From contig NC_079891.1 in the NCBI RefSeq assembly GCF_024868665.1, forward strand, positions 19,036,471 through 19,100,470: a DNA stretch of 64,000 nucleotides, read 5' to 3'. The DNA is from Triplophysa rosa. Its lineage: Eukaryota; Chordata; Actinopteri; Cypriniformes; Nemacheilidae. The translations under genes were made by a program, and so were the position numbers. The notes under the pieces are model-generated. The model saw only the letters and a program-made list of their open reading frames with translations, did no database searches and was not told the DNA's origin. This document shows positions 12,241 through 23,640 of the stretch, one piece after another (the stretch's first letter is position 1; each line of letters opens with the position of its first letter).

Positions 12241-12800
12241 CCGTTATGAGCAGACTTACCAATGGCGTGGCTGTATTTTCAAATCAAAATGAATCGGATT
12301 TTTCTTGGACGAAGAAGAAAGGCAGAGTCGGATCACATAGATGTTTCTCCTTTTCCCTCGTTAGTCCCGTTTTAAAATCCCCCTCTTCCGTTAAATCGGC
12401 ATCCTTAAATGTGTTTTCCTGCCCGTGCAGCGCGGGCGGTTATGAAACATAAAGCGAATCCGTCGCGTGACGGTGAGCTCAGGTAACCACGCCAAGATAA
12501 AACCGTTAAATCCGTTTTCTTGAAAAGTCTTTTAAATTGTAGCCTTGGTGTCCACGCGACCTCGTGCGTGTGTGTTTAGTCCCACAACGCCCGACCCTCC
12601 TGTCTTTCTTTAGTCCGACTAATAGAAAGAATGAATGATCGAGGGGGTTGGGGGGATTTACTCCAGTAGCATCGTCGCGCACATACACAGCTCGAGCGCC
12701 TACACGCGAGATACAGCAGGAGCGAGTGAGACACATATTAATTGTATGTTACACGCATTTACGCGCCCACGTACGGTCTACGCCGAGTGAATTCATTTCG
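12241..12800 (-). promoter_or_regulatory. Possible CpG-rich promoter with a minus-strand untranslated exon
   Basis: CpG dinucleotides are clearly denser here than in the surrounding AT-rich DNA. On the minus strand the sequence CGCCATTG followed by GTAAGTCTG (donor at about 12258) is a good splice donor. ATGs upstream of it open only very short frames, so any exon would be 5' untranslated. No downstream exon was found on the left. It may be the start of a minus-strand gene, or just a GC-rich patch. Confidence 0.25.
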
Positions 12801-12916
12801 ATGCACTCGATCGTTCCTCTCGATACAGTGCCAGTGCCAACAATTTCCATAGGTGTTTCTAAACAATTGCGCCCAATGAGTCAAAGAGATGCGGCTACTT
12901 GCCTGACTGCGGATGG

Positions 12917-13067
12917 ATATTTTATATTTGTGCATTTGGCAGGCGCTTTTATCCAACGTGACGTACAATGCATACTCTATAGATTTGTATACAGTCTGTG
13001 TTCCCATGGGATCAAGCCCATTGACCTTTCGGGGTTGCTATGCTTTACCAATTGAGGTGAAGCAACA
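12917..13067 (-). mobile_element. tRNA-headed SINE on the minus strand
   Basis: On the minus strand the head has CAATTGGTAAAGCAT (A-box-like) and GGGCTTGATCCCATGGGA (B-box-like). The tail follows with GCATTGTACGTCACGTTGGA, TAAAAGCGCCTGCCAAATGC. This is the same family as 11313-11445 but better preserved. Confidence 0.75.
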
Positions 13068-13986
13068 CTTTGTTTGTCATCATGATGTAAGTCAGATATG
13101 AAATAAGAACCTCTAGCTTTCATGTAGGCCTATAGCTATCTGTAGCTAGGCTATTTTTCTAGATACATGGGCTACTATGCTCCTGTCAATTATCTTATCG
13201 TTTAATTGGGCTGTTTTGGGGCATTTCGATTCTTACTGGTACAGACAATGAACATTGGTTTAGCATGTTGCCTTTAAAACACATTCTTGCAATGGACAAT
13301 GTCTTATGGCATTTACGTAACTACTGAAAACATGTTGTATGTATGCCAGATAAGTATTCATAGCATTATCCCTCAATAGAATGGTGAACCCCTGTGAGCA
13401 CTCTCACCATGATCTCATAAAGATCACATAACACAGACATTCCAGGCTTCATAAGTATGCACAAGTTTTCTTCTGATGCACATAATTGCATGTCATGATA
13501 AATCGCCAGAAGATAAAAAGTGATTTCTGATCATAGATTACAGATCCACTTTCTTCCTGACTCAGTGACTCAATTTCCTTTTTATGTACAGGGCAATCTC
13601 TCTGGCTAATCCTCTGTCCCTCCCACCAATTATGGTTCCCATCCCTACCTGGTCCCCCACTTTTGAATAAGTCCACAATAGCGTGTGGATGACAAAGGGA
13701 AAGAACTGAGTGCGCAGCAATGTGTGTATTGGGGCCGATGTAGCGGGGACAGACTGGTTGAAGCTCTGCTTACATAGAGTTGCTTTTTGCTCACTACAGC
13801 ACATTCAATCTCATATACAACTTTGCTAAAGGATCCTACACATCCACACACTAAAGGACAATACATAAGGCTAGCATAATGTTAAAAATAATATATACCA
13901 TAAAGTACAATGATAAAGAGAGAAAGAATAGCATGAACTTTCACATAGCATCTTTCTACAGCAAGTGAATGAATTAATGCTAGCCT
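13068..13986. other. No gene seen
   Basis: Several overlapping short minus-strand frames (13449-13866) occur but share no recognisable domain and have no splice evidence. Confidence 0.35.
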
Positions 13987-14256
13987 GGGGCAGTTGTGGC
14001 CTAATGGTTAGAGAGTCGGACTCGTGACCAGAAGGTTGCCGGTTCGATTCCCAGGGCCGGCGGGTAACAACTGAGGTGCCCTTGAGCAAGGCACCTTACC
14101 CCTACTTGCTCCCCGGGCGCTGCAGTGATAGCTGCCCACTGCTCCGGGGGTACGTGTGTTCACTACTCTCTGGATGGGTTAAATGCAGAGGTCACATTTC
14201 GTTGCCTTGTACCTTCGTACATGTGCAATGACAATAAATTGAATCTAAATCTAATA
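13987..14256 (+). mobile_element. V-SINE/HE1-like SINE
   Basis: The tRNA-like head runs from GGGGCAGTTGTGGCCTAATG through the A box (TGGCCTAATGGTTAG) and B box (GGTTCGATTCCC). The conserved fish core follows (AACTGAGGTGCCCTTGAGCA, then CTTGCTCCCCGGGCGCTGCA and GCTGCCCACTGCTCC). The end is an A/T-rich tail with CAATAAATTGAATC. Architecture fits the V-SINE/HE1 class of fish SINEs. No clear target duplication. Confidence 0.75.
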
Positions 14257-14774
14257 AGCAATATTTGGTTCTGACAGATGCATGGCATCTCTCCTCTCCA
14301 GTAACACCTGCATTTCATCCATTAGATCTGCCATTCAGGAAAGTGGAGGGGTTTTAAAACATTCTCTCTCATGCTTCTGATTTTACCATGGTAAAAGCAC
14401 GTGCTCTGTTTCAACCTCATTTTCACAGAGAACAGACTCTTCCTTTGGCAGCTGTGTTTGTTTGTGTAAGGCTTTCTCAACAGCTTAACTGTGATCACTG
14501 AGATCATGCGCTGTATTTCTAATCTTACCAGATAATGTTTTCTGTTTAGGGACGATCATTTTTCAACTTTAAATTTTTCTTTCAGTTCTCAATGGTCCGA
14601 CCATGTCTTTAAAGGGATAGACCACCCAAAAATCCTCAAGTTGTTCCAAACCTGTATAAATTTCTTTGTTTGGTTGAAAGATATTTGGATGATTGTTAGC
14701 AACTTACAAGATTTATGGGGCACCATTGACTACCATAGTAGAAAAATTATTGTATATATTTTTTGTTCTGTTAC

Positions 14775-16950
14775 AAGCCTGTTTCTCTCTCACTGATTGG
14801 ACTGTTTTTGAAGCTGTTGCCACCGATCTGGACGAGCTGACAGAAACTGTAACTTCATATATCAGTTTCTGTGAGGATATGTGCATCCCTACCTAGTCTT
14901 ATCTAACTTACAACAACGACAAACCGTGGTTCACGGCAAAACTCAGACAGCTCCGTCAGGCCAAAGAAGATGCTTACAGGAAAGGGGACAAAGTCTTGTA
15001 TAAACAGGCCAAATTCACACTGGAAAAGGAGATCAGAGGGGCAAAGAGGAATTATTCTGACAATTTAAGGAACAAATTCACTTCCAGTGATCCTGCTTCA
15101 GTGTGGAAAGGTCTGAAAGATATCACCAGTTACAAGACACCATCCCCCAGCACTTTGGAGAACCAACAACTAGCTGACAACTTGAACAAGTTTTACTGCC
15201 GGTTTGAAAAAACACCCCACACCCACCCTGAACACCTCTCCACACAACCATTTACACCTTCAGCAACCCCCCTCTCCCCCACACCTACAATTCAGATCAC
15301 TGAAGAAGATGTGCGCCAGGTCTTCAGAAAGAACAAAAGAAGGAAAGCACCAGGCCCAGACGGTGTGTCACCAGCCTGCCTAAAAACATGTGCTGACCAG
15401 CTGGCCCCCATCTTCACACAGATCTTCAACAGATCACTGGAGCTGTGCGAAGTACCCTCATGCTTCAAACGCTCCACCATCATCCCAGTCCCAAAGAAAC
15501 CCAAAATTACTGGACTTAATGACTACAGACCTGTGGCTCTAACGTCTGTGGCCATGAAATCATTTGAAAGACTGGTTTTGGCCTATCTGAAGGACATCAC
15601 TGGTCCCTTACTGGACCCCCTGCAGTTTGCCTACAGAGCAAACAGGTGTGTGGATGATGCTGTCAACATGGGACTGCACTTCATCCTTCAGCATCTGGAC
15701 AGACCAGGGACCTATGCGAGGATCCTGTTTGTGGACTTCAGCTCCGCTTTTAACACCATCATCACGGACACCCTTCAGAATAAACTGGCACAGTTCTCCG
15801 TCCCCACCTCTGTCTGTCAGTGGATCAACAGCTTCTTGACAGACAGGCAGCAGTTAGTAAAGCTTGGTAAATTCAAATCCAACACCTGCACCATCAGCAA
15901 TGGAGCTCCTCAGGGCTGTGTTCTCTCCCCACTGCTCTTCTCCCTTTACACGAATGATTGCACATCTAAAGACCCCTCTGTCAAGCTCCTGAAGTTTGCA
16001 GATGACACCACACTGATCGGCATCATTCAGGACGGTGATGAGTCTGCTTACAGACAGGTGGTCAAGGAGCTGGCTGTCTGGTGCAGTCTTAACAACCTGG
16101 AGCTTAACACACTTAAAACTGTGGAGATGATCGTGGACTTCAGGAGAAAGCCCCCTGTTCTCCCCAAACTCACCATCACATCACGAACAGCACTGTGACT
16201 GCAGTGGAGTCATTCAGATTCCTGGGCACCACAATTTCTCAGGATTTGAACTGGGACACTCACATTGACTCTATTGTTAAAAAGGCCCAGCAGAGGCTGC
16301 ACTTCCTTCGCCAGCTGAGGAAGTTCAACCTGCCACAGGAGTTGCTGAAACCGTTCTACTCTGCCATCATCGAATCCATCCTCTGCACTTCTATAACTGT
16401 CTGGTTCAGCTCAGCTACCAAATCTGATCTCAGAAGACTACGGAGGGTAGTCCGGACTGCTGAGCGTATCATTGGTACAACCATCCCCACTCTCCAAGAA
16501 CTGTACTCATCCAGAATGAGCAAAAGGGCTGGTAAAATCACTCTGGACCCCTCACACCCAGCACACTCCCTTTTTGAACTGTTACCGTCTGGTCGACGCT
16601 ACAGAGCACTGAGCACCAGAACGACCAGACAGGAACAGTTTCTTCCCTCAGGCAATCCATCTTATGAACACTTGACATTAAACGCGGAACACACAACTCT
16701 ATTTTACATTATTTATTCACCAAATTTGCACATATCAGACCTGTACATACATAATTGTCTATATTGTATATTGTGTTTTTGCTGTTTTTTACATTGCCTA
16801 TTTCTATATTATTGTATATTATTATTTTTTTGTCATCTGTGTTTTGTCCTGTTGCTGTCTTTCTGTTGCACTGTGGAGCTTCTGTCACTATAACAAATTC
16901 CTCGTATGTGGAAACATACTTGGCCAATAAAGCTCATTCTATTCTATTCT
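14775..16950 (+). mobile_element. 5'-truncated CR1/Rex1-like LINE
   Basis: A non-LTR retrotransposon inserted in a MITE. It lacks the 5' region, including the endonuclease, and starts inside the region upstream of the reverse transcriptase. The 3' end has TTGGCCAATAAAGCTCATTC followed by an ATTCT repeat, the tail style of CR1/Rex1-group LINEs. The family name is inferred from protein style and tail. Confidence 0.8.
14778..16715 (+). pseudogene. LINE reverse transcriptase, broken
   Basis: One frame runs from about 14778 with a TAG at 14894-14896, then stays open from 14897 to 16198. Reverse transcriptase motifs are in order: LNDYRPVALTS, FVDFSSAFNTI (catalytic Asp), GAPQGCVLSPLLFSLYTND, and FADDTTL (catalytic Asp pair). 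A frameshift near 16175-16198 moves the C-terminal part into another frame, which starts SFRFLGTTISQDLNWDTH and runs on to LLPSGRRYRAL near 16602, before about 16715. One stop, one frameshift and 5' truncation make it inactive, though the catalytic residues survive. Confidence 0.85.
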
Positions 16951-17160
16951 TCTAAACACAAGAAGATATTTTGAAGAATTTAGGCAAACAAACAGTTCTA
17001 GGGCACCTTTGACTACTCCAGATTGCTTACTAATGCTAACATTCTTCTAAATGTCTTTCTTTGTGTTCATCAGAACAAAGAAATTGATACAGGTTTGAAA
17101 CTACTTGAGGGTGAGTAATTCATGACAGAATTCTCATTTTTGGGTAGAGTATCCCTTTAA

Positions 17161-18038
17161 CTTTGAAGATTAGAAGTCAGGTATATACACAACAGTGTGA
17201 ACAGAGAAAGGAAACTCTTGGTATGTTATATATGTATACAGTATATAACTCTGTTCTGCCCTGTCAAATTTTTTCTTCTATGTATGCAGTTTCTCTGTAT
17301 TTTTTACTGTCTGTCCCATTTGAATAGTGAAAGTGGCATGGAAGTGTGCGGGGACAAATGCACAGAGAGAGATGGCTAGTTATTGAGGATGTAAATTAAG
17401 TAAGTAAATAGATATTGTAGTTGCTGTCCGACCTACTAAATATATATTTATATTCCTCTCACAGCCTCCTGGAATCATCTCACTGGGACAAGCAAACTAT
17501 TTCTGTTCTTTCTCTCTTTCTCTCAGCACTAAGTTCTTATCCTCCAGAAACAAGTTTTTGAAGGTCATCTTGCTGTTCCAGTTTAGACCAAAATAGCGGT
17601 GGGCATAAAAATAGGACATGGAGTGAATGTAGGAAAGAGATGGAGTGAAAGAGAAAAGGATAGAGAGGGAAGACGTGAAGAAGAGAAGCTGCAATGTAAT
17701 TTAGGTGATGAGATTTGGGGGCAGATAAGGTTGGTTGCCTATATTAGTAAAGAATCCAGGTTACTCTCAACTCTAAAAACAGCTTTAGCAGTAGTTCCTC
17801 AGAATCACCCAGAAACAAAAACATAACAACAACAGCAGTAGGAATGCAGAATTTGCAGAGAGTATATAACAGTTGTCTACATGAATAACAGTATATTGAA
17901 AACAAAGTTTGTTACAATAAGCAACAAGAAATACTAATGTAACATCAAGATCAATACCTACAGTATAGATCCAGATACATGGTCATTGTATGTGCACAAT
18001 GCAGTTTATTGTAAAGTTCTCATTATGTACTAAGTGGT
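17161..18038. other. No gene seen
   Basis: AT-rich sequence with purine-rich tracts near 17640-17690. No domain-bearing frame, tRNA or terminal repeat found. Confidence 0.4.
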
Positions 18039-18321
18039 AAAGGGATAATTTACCCAAAAATAAAAAATCAGTCATCATTTACTCACCGTCATGTCTTAAT
18101 ATCTGTATGACTTTCTTTTTTCTGCAAAACGCAGAAGAAGATATTTTGCTGAATTTTGATAACCAAACAACATTGGACCCCAATGACTTCCAGTGTATGG
18201 ACATTGCACCCAGACATTTCTAAAAAAAATCTTTTTTGTTCCACAGAGAAAGGAAAGTCATAAACGCTTGACATTAGGGGTGAATAAATGATGACAGAAT
18301 TTTTAGTTTTGGGTGTATGCC
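18039..18321. mobile_element. Degenerate MITE related to the one at 14609
   Basis: The left end is AAAGGGATAATTTACCCAAA and the right end resembles its inverse (TTTTTAGTTTTGGGTGTATG). Internal CATCATTTACTCACCGTCAT and GAATAAATGATGACAGAATT match the inverted arms of this MITE class. The right terminus has decayed. Confidence 0.6.
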
Positions 18322-20130
18322 CATAAGACTGAATATATATAAAGGATGATGAAGGGGGAACATAAAATTGTCAAGAGGAAGAAAACAAATGTATTTGTAA
18401 AATGCATTGTGTGAACAGTGTCAAATGATATTGCCCTCAGAAAATACGATACAAAGGCTTGTATCTCTCCAATGTAACATAATCGTTAGGTTATGAAGCA
18501 TTTAATAGCATTTAATAAAAGAAAATACAATCATATTGCATGGATGTTATTCGTTAAACCACTTAACCACTGAGAAAATAATTACATGAAATAACCCATA
18601 TACCCCAATAAAAGTCCTGCCCTCCAAATTTGGCTAAAAAATATTTTAATCAATCACAGACTTAAAATAGCCATTGAAACCAGGACACACCAACTCATGC
18701 ATACACTCTCCCCCTCTCTCACATATACAAGCATTTTGAATTTTGCAGAATATGTGTATAGTCACATTGATGCCACTATCCCAGAGAGAAGCACTGCCTG
18801 ATTCACTAGCAGGAAAGCTGTGACTTAGATACAAATCTCTGACCTCATTAAGGAGGAGAGTAAAAGATAAAAAGAAAGAGAATTAAACAACATAGATAAA
18901 GAAGGAATGAAAGAAAGGAAGAGAGTTTGTAGACGGATTAAAAGCAGGTCAACTGAGACTTAGCGTTATGCAAAATAAAAATGAGGTGTGAGATCTTGTG
19001 ACAGTGAGTTAGTTCTGATGTTATAGATTTAAAACCTTGGGGAGCTCTATTCTGAAGACACCATTTCATACATGAATAAATAAAATCAAAATTTTCAACT
19101 CTGCTTTTTTATGTATGCCAGCAAGTGTGTTTAATTCACTAAGAGCCATTAAGCCAGTTGAATTTGTGTGTCCTATATTTTAGGCACCTCTCGGTTTAGA
19201 AATAAGGGATTTATTGTAATTATGCTAATTAAGACTGTGGCCTGTATAAATGAGGTGCTATTTTATATTTATATGAATGAAATAATTAATAATGCATTAT
19301 TAATACAAACACATACAGCACTAACTAATAACCCAATGTATAAGCAATGGATTATATACTGTATCTTACATAATAAAGTTGCATCTTCCTGAATGTAAAA
19401 ATATAACCTACCCCCACATTCTCTCCCTCTCTTCAACTGGAAAAAGAAGAGCCCAAACCTAGAACATGAGATGATTCTTGTTGCTATGCAACCAGTATAT
19501 GGAATGGTGTGTTATTCTGAGCAGTGTACTGCACTATATAACCATTCAAAAGCAGATCCGTCCGCATCATTGGCACAACAAGGTAATGCGCGTGGGATCC
19601 TGAAATAAATTTAGAGTATTTGCCAAAATAATCTTTATTTAGTGTTTTACTGCATATACCATGATACATAAATACAAAATAATCTGAATTTAATGGAAAC
19701 ACATAAGATTAATAATCACTATAGAAGTTTGTTGTTTGTATTGATGCCACATGTTATATTATCAGTGATTATACGGTAGATACCACATTAGGCAAGTCAC
19801 CCTATCTTAGTACATATGTATAAAGTAAATTGAAAAAAAAAAAGATTTCCAGACATTTATTAAAGGTCAGGTATTTTATTTTTTGTAAATATATAAAAAT
19901 GAGCTAAAAAGACAAATGGGACACACTTAATGAAGATGTAAACCATTGTAATTCATATCATTCCTGTTTGTCTAACTGGTTCATTGGAACTTAAACATTC
20001 TGGTAGTCAGACATTTACACATGACTAAAAACATTTTCGAATAGAATAAATCATATGTTGACATTACTCCTAAATAGACTCTCTTAGCAAATTAATCATT
20101 ATCTGTCCCCCCTGTGTTCCATAAGATATA
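18322..20130. other. No gene seen
   Basis: Long AT-rich stretch with no convincing exon. Short frames at 18646-18834, 19168-19392 and 19484-19702 have no domain. Confidence 0.4.
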
Positions 20131-20369
20131 GGCCTGGTTTCACAGACACGGCTTAGCTTAAGCCAGGACTATGCCTTAGTTTAATTAAGATATTTATGTC
20201 ACTTTTATAAAATGCCTTATAAGAATACATTACTTGTGTGCATCTTGAGACAAAACAATGGCACTGATATATTTTAAGATATTTCTTGGCAAGCTATATT
20301 CAGTTAAGACATGTCACACATTCATTTTAGTCTGGGACTAGCTTTAAGCCTTGTCTGTGAAACCGGGCC
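20131..20369. mobile_element. Small MITE with GGCC termini
   Basis: Ends are GGCCTGGTTTCACAGACACG and TTGTCTGTGAAACCGGGCC. They are good inverted repeats of about 30 bp that also share the internal GGCTTAGCTTAAGCC / GCTTTAAGCC motif. The flank is ATA on both sides, a 3-bp duplication compatible with Harbinger-type MITEs. Confidence 0.8.
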
Positions 20370-20393
20370 ATAAATTTCATACATGACTCTAAG

Positions 20394-21085
20394 GCTACGT
20401 TCACACTGCCACCAAAATCCGATTTTTTGCTCATATGTGACCCAGATCTGTTTACTGCATGACAGTGTGAACAGGACAAACTACATGGAATCCGATCTTT
20501 TTTAATCTGATCTGAGTCACTTCCATATGTGGTCATAAATCAGATACAGGTCTGATGTTTCGCAATGCGACCTCAGTCTGAACGGTCATATCGGAATTCA
20601 TGCGACTTTTGTGTCATTGTAGATCGACATGCGTCACAATTCTGCTGTGATTTAAAGCTTCACGAGCCATTCTGTTGAGGGAAGTGCACTTTACAGCTCG
20701 GTTGCCAAACTTTAAGCATCAGTTATAGACATAAGCCCTTGCACTGTCTACACCGCACGCAAACCGCATGATGCGATGCAACAAATGACTATAGGATCCA
20801 TTATACGGACTGCACCAGGAATGCTCTCAAATCGCGCCGTGAGAACGGTCTACTCAGCACCGCATAAAGTCAAACACACCCGCTGACTTGACCCTTGCTT
20901 ATTTATGACAGCCTGCTGCGTGTTATTGTTGTTTTGCTCATGCGATTCAGTTTAGAACCATCACGAGTTCACACTGGAATCTGATATTGGCCACATTTAA
21001 AAAATAGTGTGAACAGCCGAACAAAAAAATCTGATCTGAGCAGAAAATCTGAATTGAGCATTTAGGCTTGCAGTGTGAACGTAGT
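20394..21085. mobile_element. DNA transposon remnant with CTACGTTCACACTGC ends
   Basis: CTACGTTCACACTGCC at the left is mirrored by GCAGTGTGAACGTAG at the right. TCTAAG occurs on both sides close to the ends, a likely partial target duplication. No transposase reading frame remains. Confidence 0.65.
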
Positions 21086-21099
21086 CTAAGTAGGTTGTC

Positions 21100-22431
21100 A
21101 GAGTTTAAGCCTGACTTCATTAAATTTGTCCATCAACGCAGGTTAATGAATCCTGACGAATACAAATGCTGCAGTCAGAAAAGGTTCCCCTGTGTGCAAT
21201 GAGGAAAAAAAAGCAAGCAAACCAACAACCTGCACAATGTGAACTTAATGCAAAAACCACTACACGACTGTGCCTCTGGGTAACACCCTAGAACAGTCAT
21301 CCTCAATTGGCGGACCGTGGTCCGGATCCGGACCTTTGCTTCGTTTCATCCGGACTGCGAGAATAGAAACATTTAATACTTTTGACTATTTTGGTTGTTT
21401 AAATTGAGCTGGCGTCTACACAATGGAGAATCACATCACACGTGCTCTCAGGAACATTTATGTAATTGATCTTTTGCCGCTATATCCTTTAATATCTTTA
21501 TCTAGCGCCAAACACGCTTCATTTTAACCCTATCTGCTCCGCGCACGGAGATTCTCAGAGTTTCAGCCTGAGATCACTAAATTTGTCTATTAAAGCAGGG
21601 GAATGTATCTTGACAATTAAGAATGTTGCTGTCAGATGAGGTTCCCCTGTGTGCAATAGAAAAAGAAAACAAGCAAGCAGGACTCAAACCAAGAATCTGC
21701 ACAACGTGAACATGAATGCACTAACGACTACACCACTGTGCTTCTGGGCAACACCATGTTTGAATTTGAAGCCTTTTAAGCATTTTGCCAGTGCTAGCAG
21801 GGGGAATGGTATCTGACAGTAACATTCTCAGCCATCAGACAGCGTTCCCCCTGCTATGATTAGCAACATATAGCATTCAAAGGATCTACATTCAAACGGG
21901 TCCCTGTGTGAAGTCGCAGCAGTCCAGTGGTTTGAGCAATGGGTCTGAAGACAGTAGGTTCTTGGATTGAGGCCCAGCTTTCTTTTTTTCTCAATCAATA
22001 CAGGGGAACCTTATCTGACAGCAATTTTCTTAGTTGTCAGGACGGGTTCTTCTTCTTTGGTGGAAAATTAACTTATAACAGGCTTAAATTCTGAGAACCT
22101 ACTTATTGTGGTTTTAAAAGTCAGCAGTGTTAATTTGGGACAAGTATGAACTTTCTATCTAATGGAACACAGGGGAACAGTATCTGACAGTAACATTCTC
22201 AGCCATCAGATACCATTCCCCCTGCTATGACCAGCTACATAAAGCATTCAAAAGATCCACATTCAATCTGGGTACACTCCAAAGGCCCAGTGGTCTAGTG
22301 GTTAGTGCAATGGGTTTAAAGACAGTAGGTTTTTGGATTAAGGTCCAGCTTTCTTTTTTCTCAATCAATACAGGGAAATTGTTTGACCAACTAAGAATGT
22401 CACTGTCAGATAAGGGACAGCGACATTCTTA
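21100..22431. repeat. Cluster of tRNA-like repeat modules in both orientations
   Basis: Two direct copies of a module lie at about 21103-21292 and 21556-21757. Each runs from TCAGAGTTT through GGTTCCCCTGTGTGCAAT to a minus-strand tRNA-like segment (read on minus: GTGGTGTAGTCGTTAGTGCA, then TTGGTTTGAGTCC in the second copy). Plus-strand tRNA-like segments occur near 21913-21985 and 22276-22350 (GGTCTAGTGGTTAGTGCAAT). ATCTGACAGTAACATTCTCA recurs between them. A hAT-like terminus interrupts near 21300. None folds as an intact tRNA. A further relative is at 37085-37235. Confidence 0.6.
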
Positions 22432-22441
22432 GGCCCAATCC

Positions 22442-23021
22442 CAATTCTATTTTCTATCCCTTCGCCTACCCCTCGCCCTTTCCCCTTGCCCCTTGAAACA
22501 AGGTGGCAAGGGGAAGGGTTACAAATTTTCCGCTAAGAAATGGGACACCACTAGTACACTGGTATACGTCATCATACGTCATTGCTAGCTCCTAGCTCCT
22601 CCTAACCTTACGTCAGAGGCATAAAAATATATTTTCTAATATCGTGCAATCAGTGCTGTCCACTAGCAAATTTTAGTGATTTTTTTTGCAAACGTTAAAA
22701 GAACATCACCATAAATACAAACACAAGATTGAATGTAACATACATTAAATTGAAAAATTATCATAAATTCTTATTAATGGCAAACATTACTTACATTTGG
22801 GTCTGCTTGCTCGAGTGAGCAGCCATGTTGGAAATTTCTCTTAGCCCTTCGTTTGAAGCGAGGTCCCGAAAAATCTTCATTTGAAGGGCTATCTGGCCCT
22901 TCCCCTTACCCCTACCCCTCCAACCAAAAGAGAATTGAGACACCCCTACCCCTTCACGTGAATGCGCCAAACGGAGGGGTAGGGGAAAGTATAGGTTAAG
23001 GGGTAGAATTGGGATTGGGCC
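22442..23021. mobile_element. Harbinger-like MITE inside a palindrome
   Basis: Starts GGCCCAATCCCAATTCTATT and ends TAGAATTGGGATTGGGCC, flanked by TTA on both sides (22439-22441 and 23022-23024). A 3-bp TTA duplication and GGCC-type ends fit PIF/Harbinger. Pyrimidine-rich CCCTTCGCCTACCCCT and its complement extend the inverted ends. Non-coding. Confidence 0.85.
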
Positions 23022-23085
23022 TTAGTTGGTCAAACAATAATTTAAATCCAGGCTGTTAAGACGTTACAAAGTGTACTATTTTAAC

Positions 23086-23193
23086 ATGGTGGACAGCTGC
23101 TGTGTGCCAGGATGCCAGAACAGGAGGGGGAAAGCAAAGAGCAAATCATTTGATCATATTCCTAAGGATCCCGAATCCCCTTTAGACGATTAA
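23086..23193 (+). pseudogene. THAP zinc-finger N-terminus, truncated
   Basis: A short frame starting at ATG 23086 reads MVDSCCVPGCQNRRGK and then SKSFDHIPKDP. C-x4-C spacing near the start followed by F.xIPKDP is typical of the N-terminal half of THAP domains. It stops at TAA 23191-23193, before the Trp and the second metal pair. A frame change just before the stop would continue a THAP-like RRL sequence, suggesting a frameshift. It abuts the 3' end of the LINE at 23225. Confidence 0.55.
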
Positions 23194-23640
23194 ATGGTTA
23201 ACTGCAATATAACGTGCTAACCAACACATTCCAAGATTCAAGATTCTTATTTGTCACATACACAGTTATATAGAGAATATACAACCAGCAGTGAAATTTA
23301 GGTCAGGTCAGCTCCAAAGACAGTGCCATTATTATAAAAAATTATTAAAAAGAAGATAAAACAGACAAATACAAAAAATTAAGTTCGCGCTCGAACCCTT
23401 AATAGAAATAAGATAAAGGTACATATAGTCTATGATAGAAGTAAACTGTAAATATTTACATGAGCAGGAATGTGCAAGTGAATGTGCAAACAGATAGCAA
23501 CACAAGGTGGTTACTTAGGAGCAACAAAAAAAAGAGCAGTCAGTGCTGTGTGCAGGTAGCAATGTCACAATATTAGAAGTTGAATGTTCTTAGAGTGCAA
23601 TGGGTGAGGTCAAATGATGTTAAAAGAGTTGTTAAGAGTG

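Larger units (their letters stand above)
14609..17160. mobile_element. TTAA-flanked MITE split by a LINE
   Basis: The left arm starts at TTAA (14609-14612) with AGGGATAGACCACCCAAAAA. The right arm ends ATTTTTGGGTAGAGTATCCC then TTTAA (TTAA at 17157-17160). The arms (about 14609-14770 and 16955-17160) match in inverted orientation and contain the ATACAGGTTTGAAACTACTT and TTCATCAGAACAAAG modules common in cyprinid MITEs. The LINE at about 14775-16950 separates them. Confidence 0.75.

Noticed and set aside
11985..13101. Several overlapping open frames of 60-135 codons as a gene
   Set aside because: No domain, signal or consistent splice structure; part of the frame crosses a SINE on the other strand.
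13987..14060. tRNA gene
   Set aside because: A and B boxes are present, but it is followed by the conserved SINE core and an AT-rich tail, and the acceptor stem does not close. It is a SINE head.
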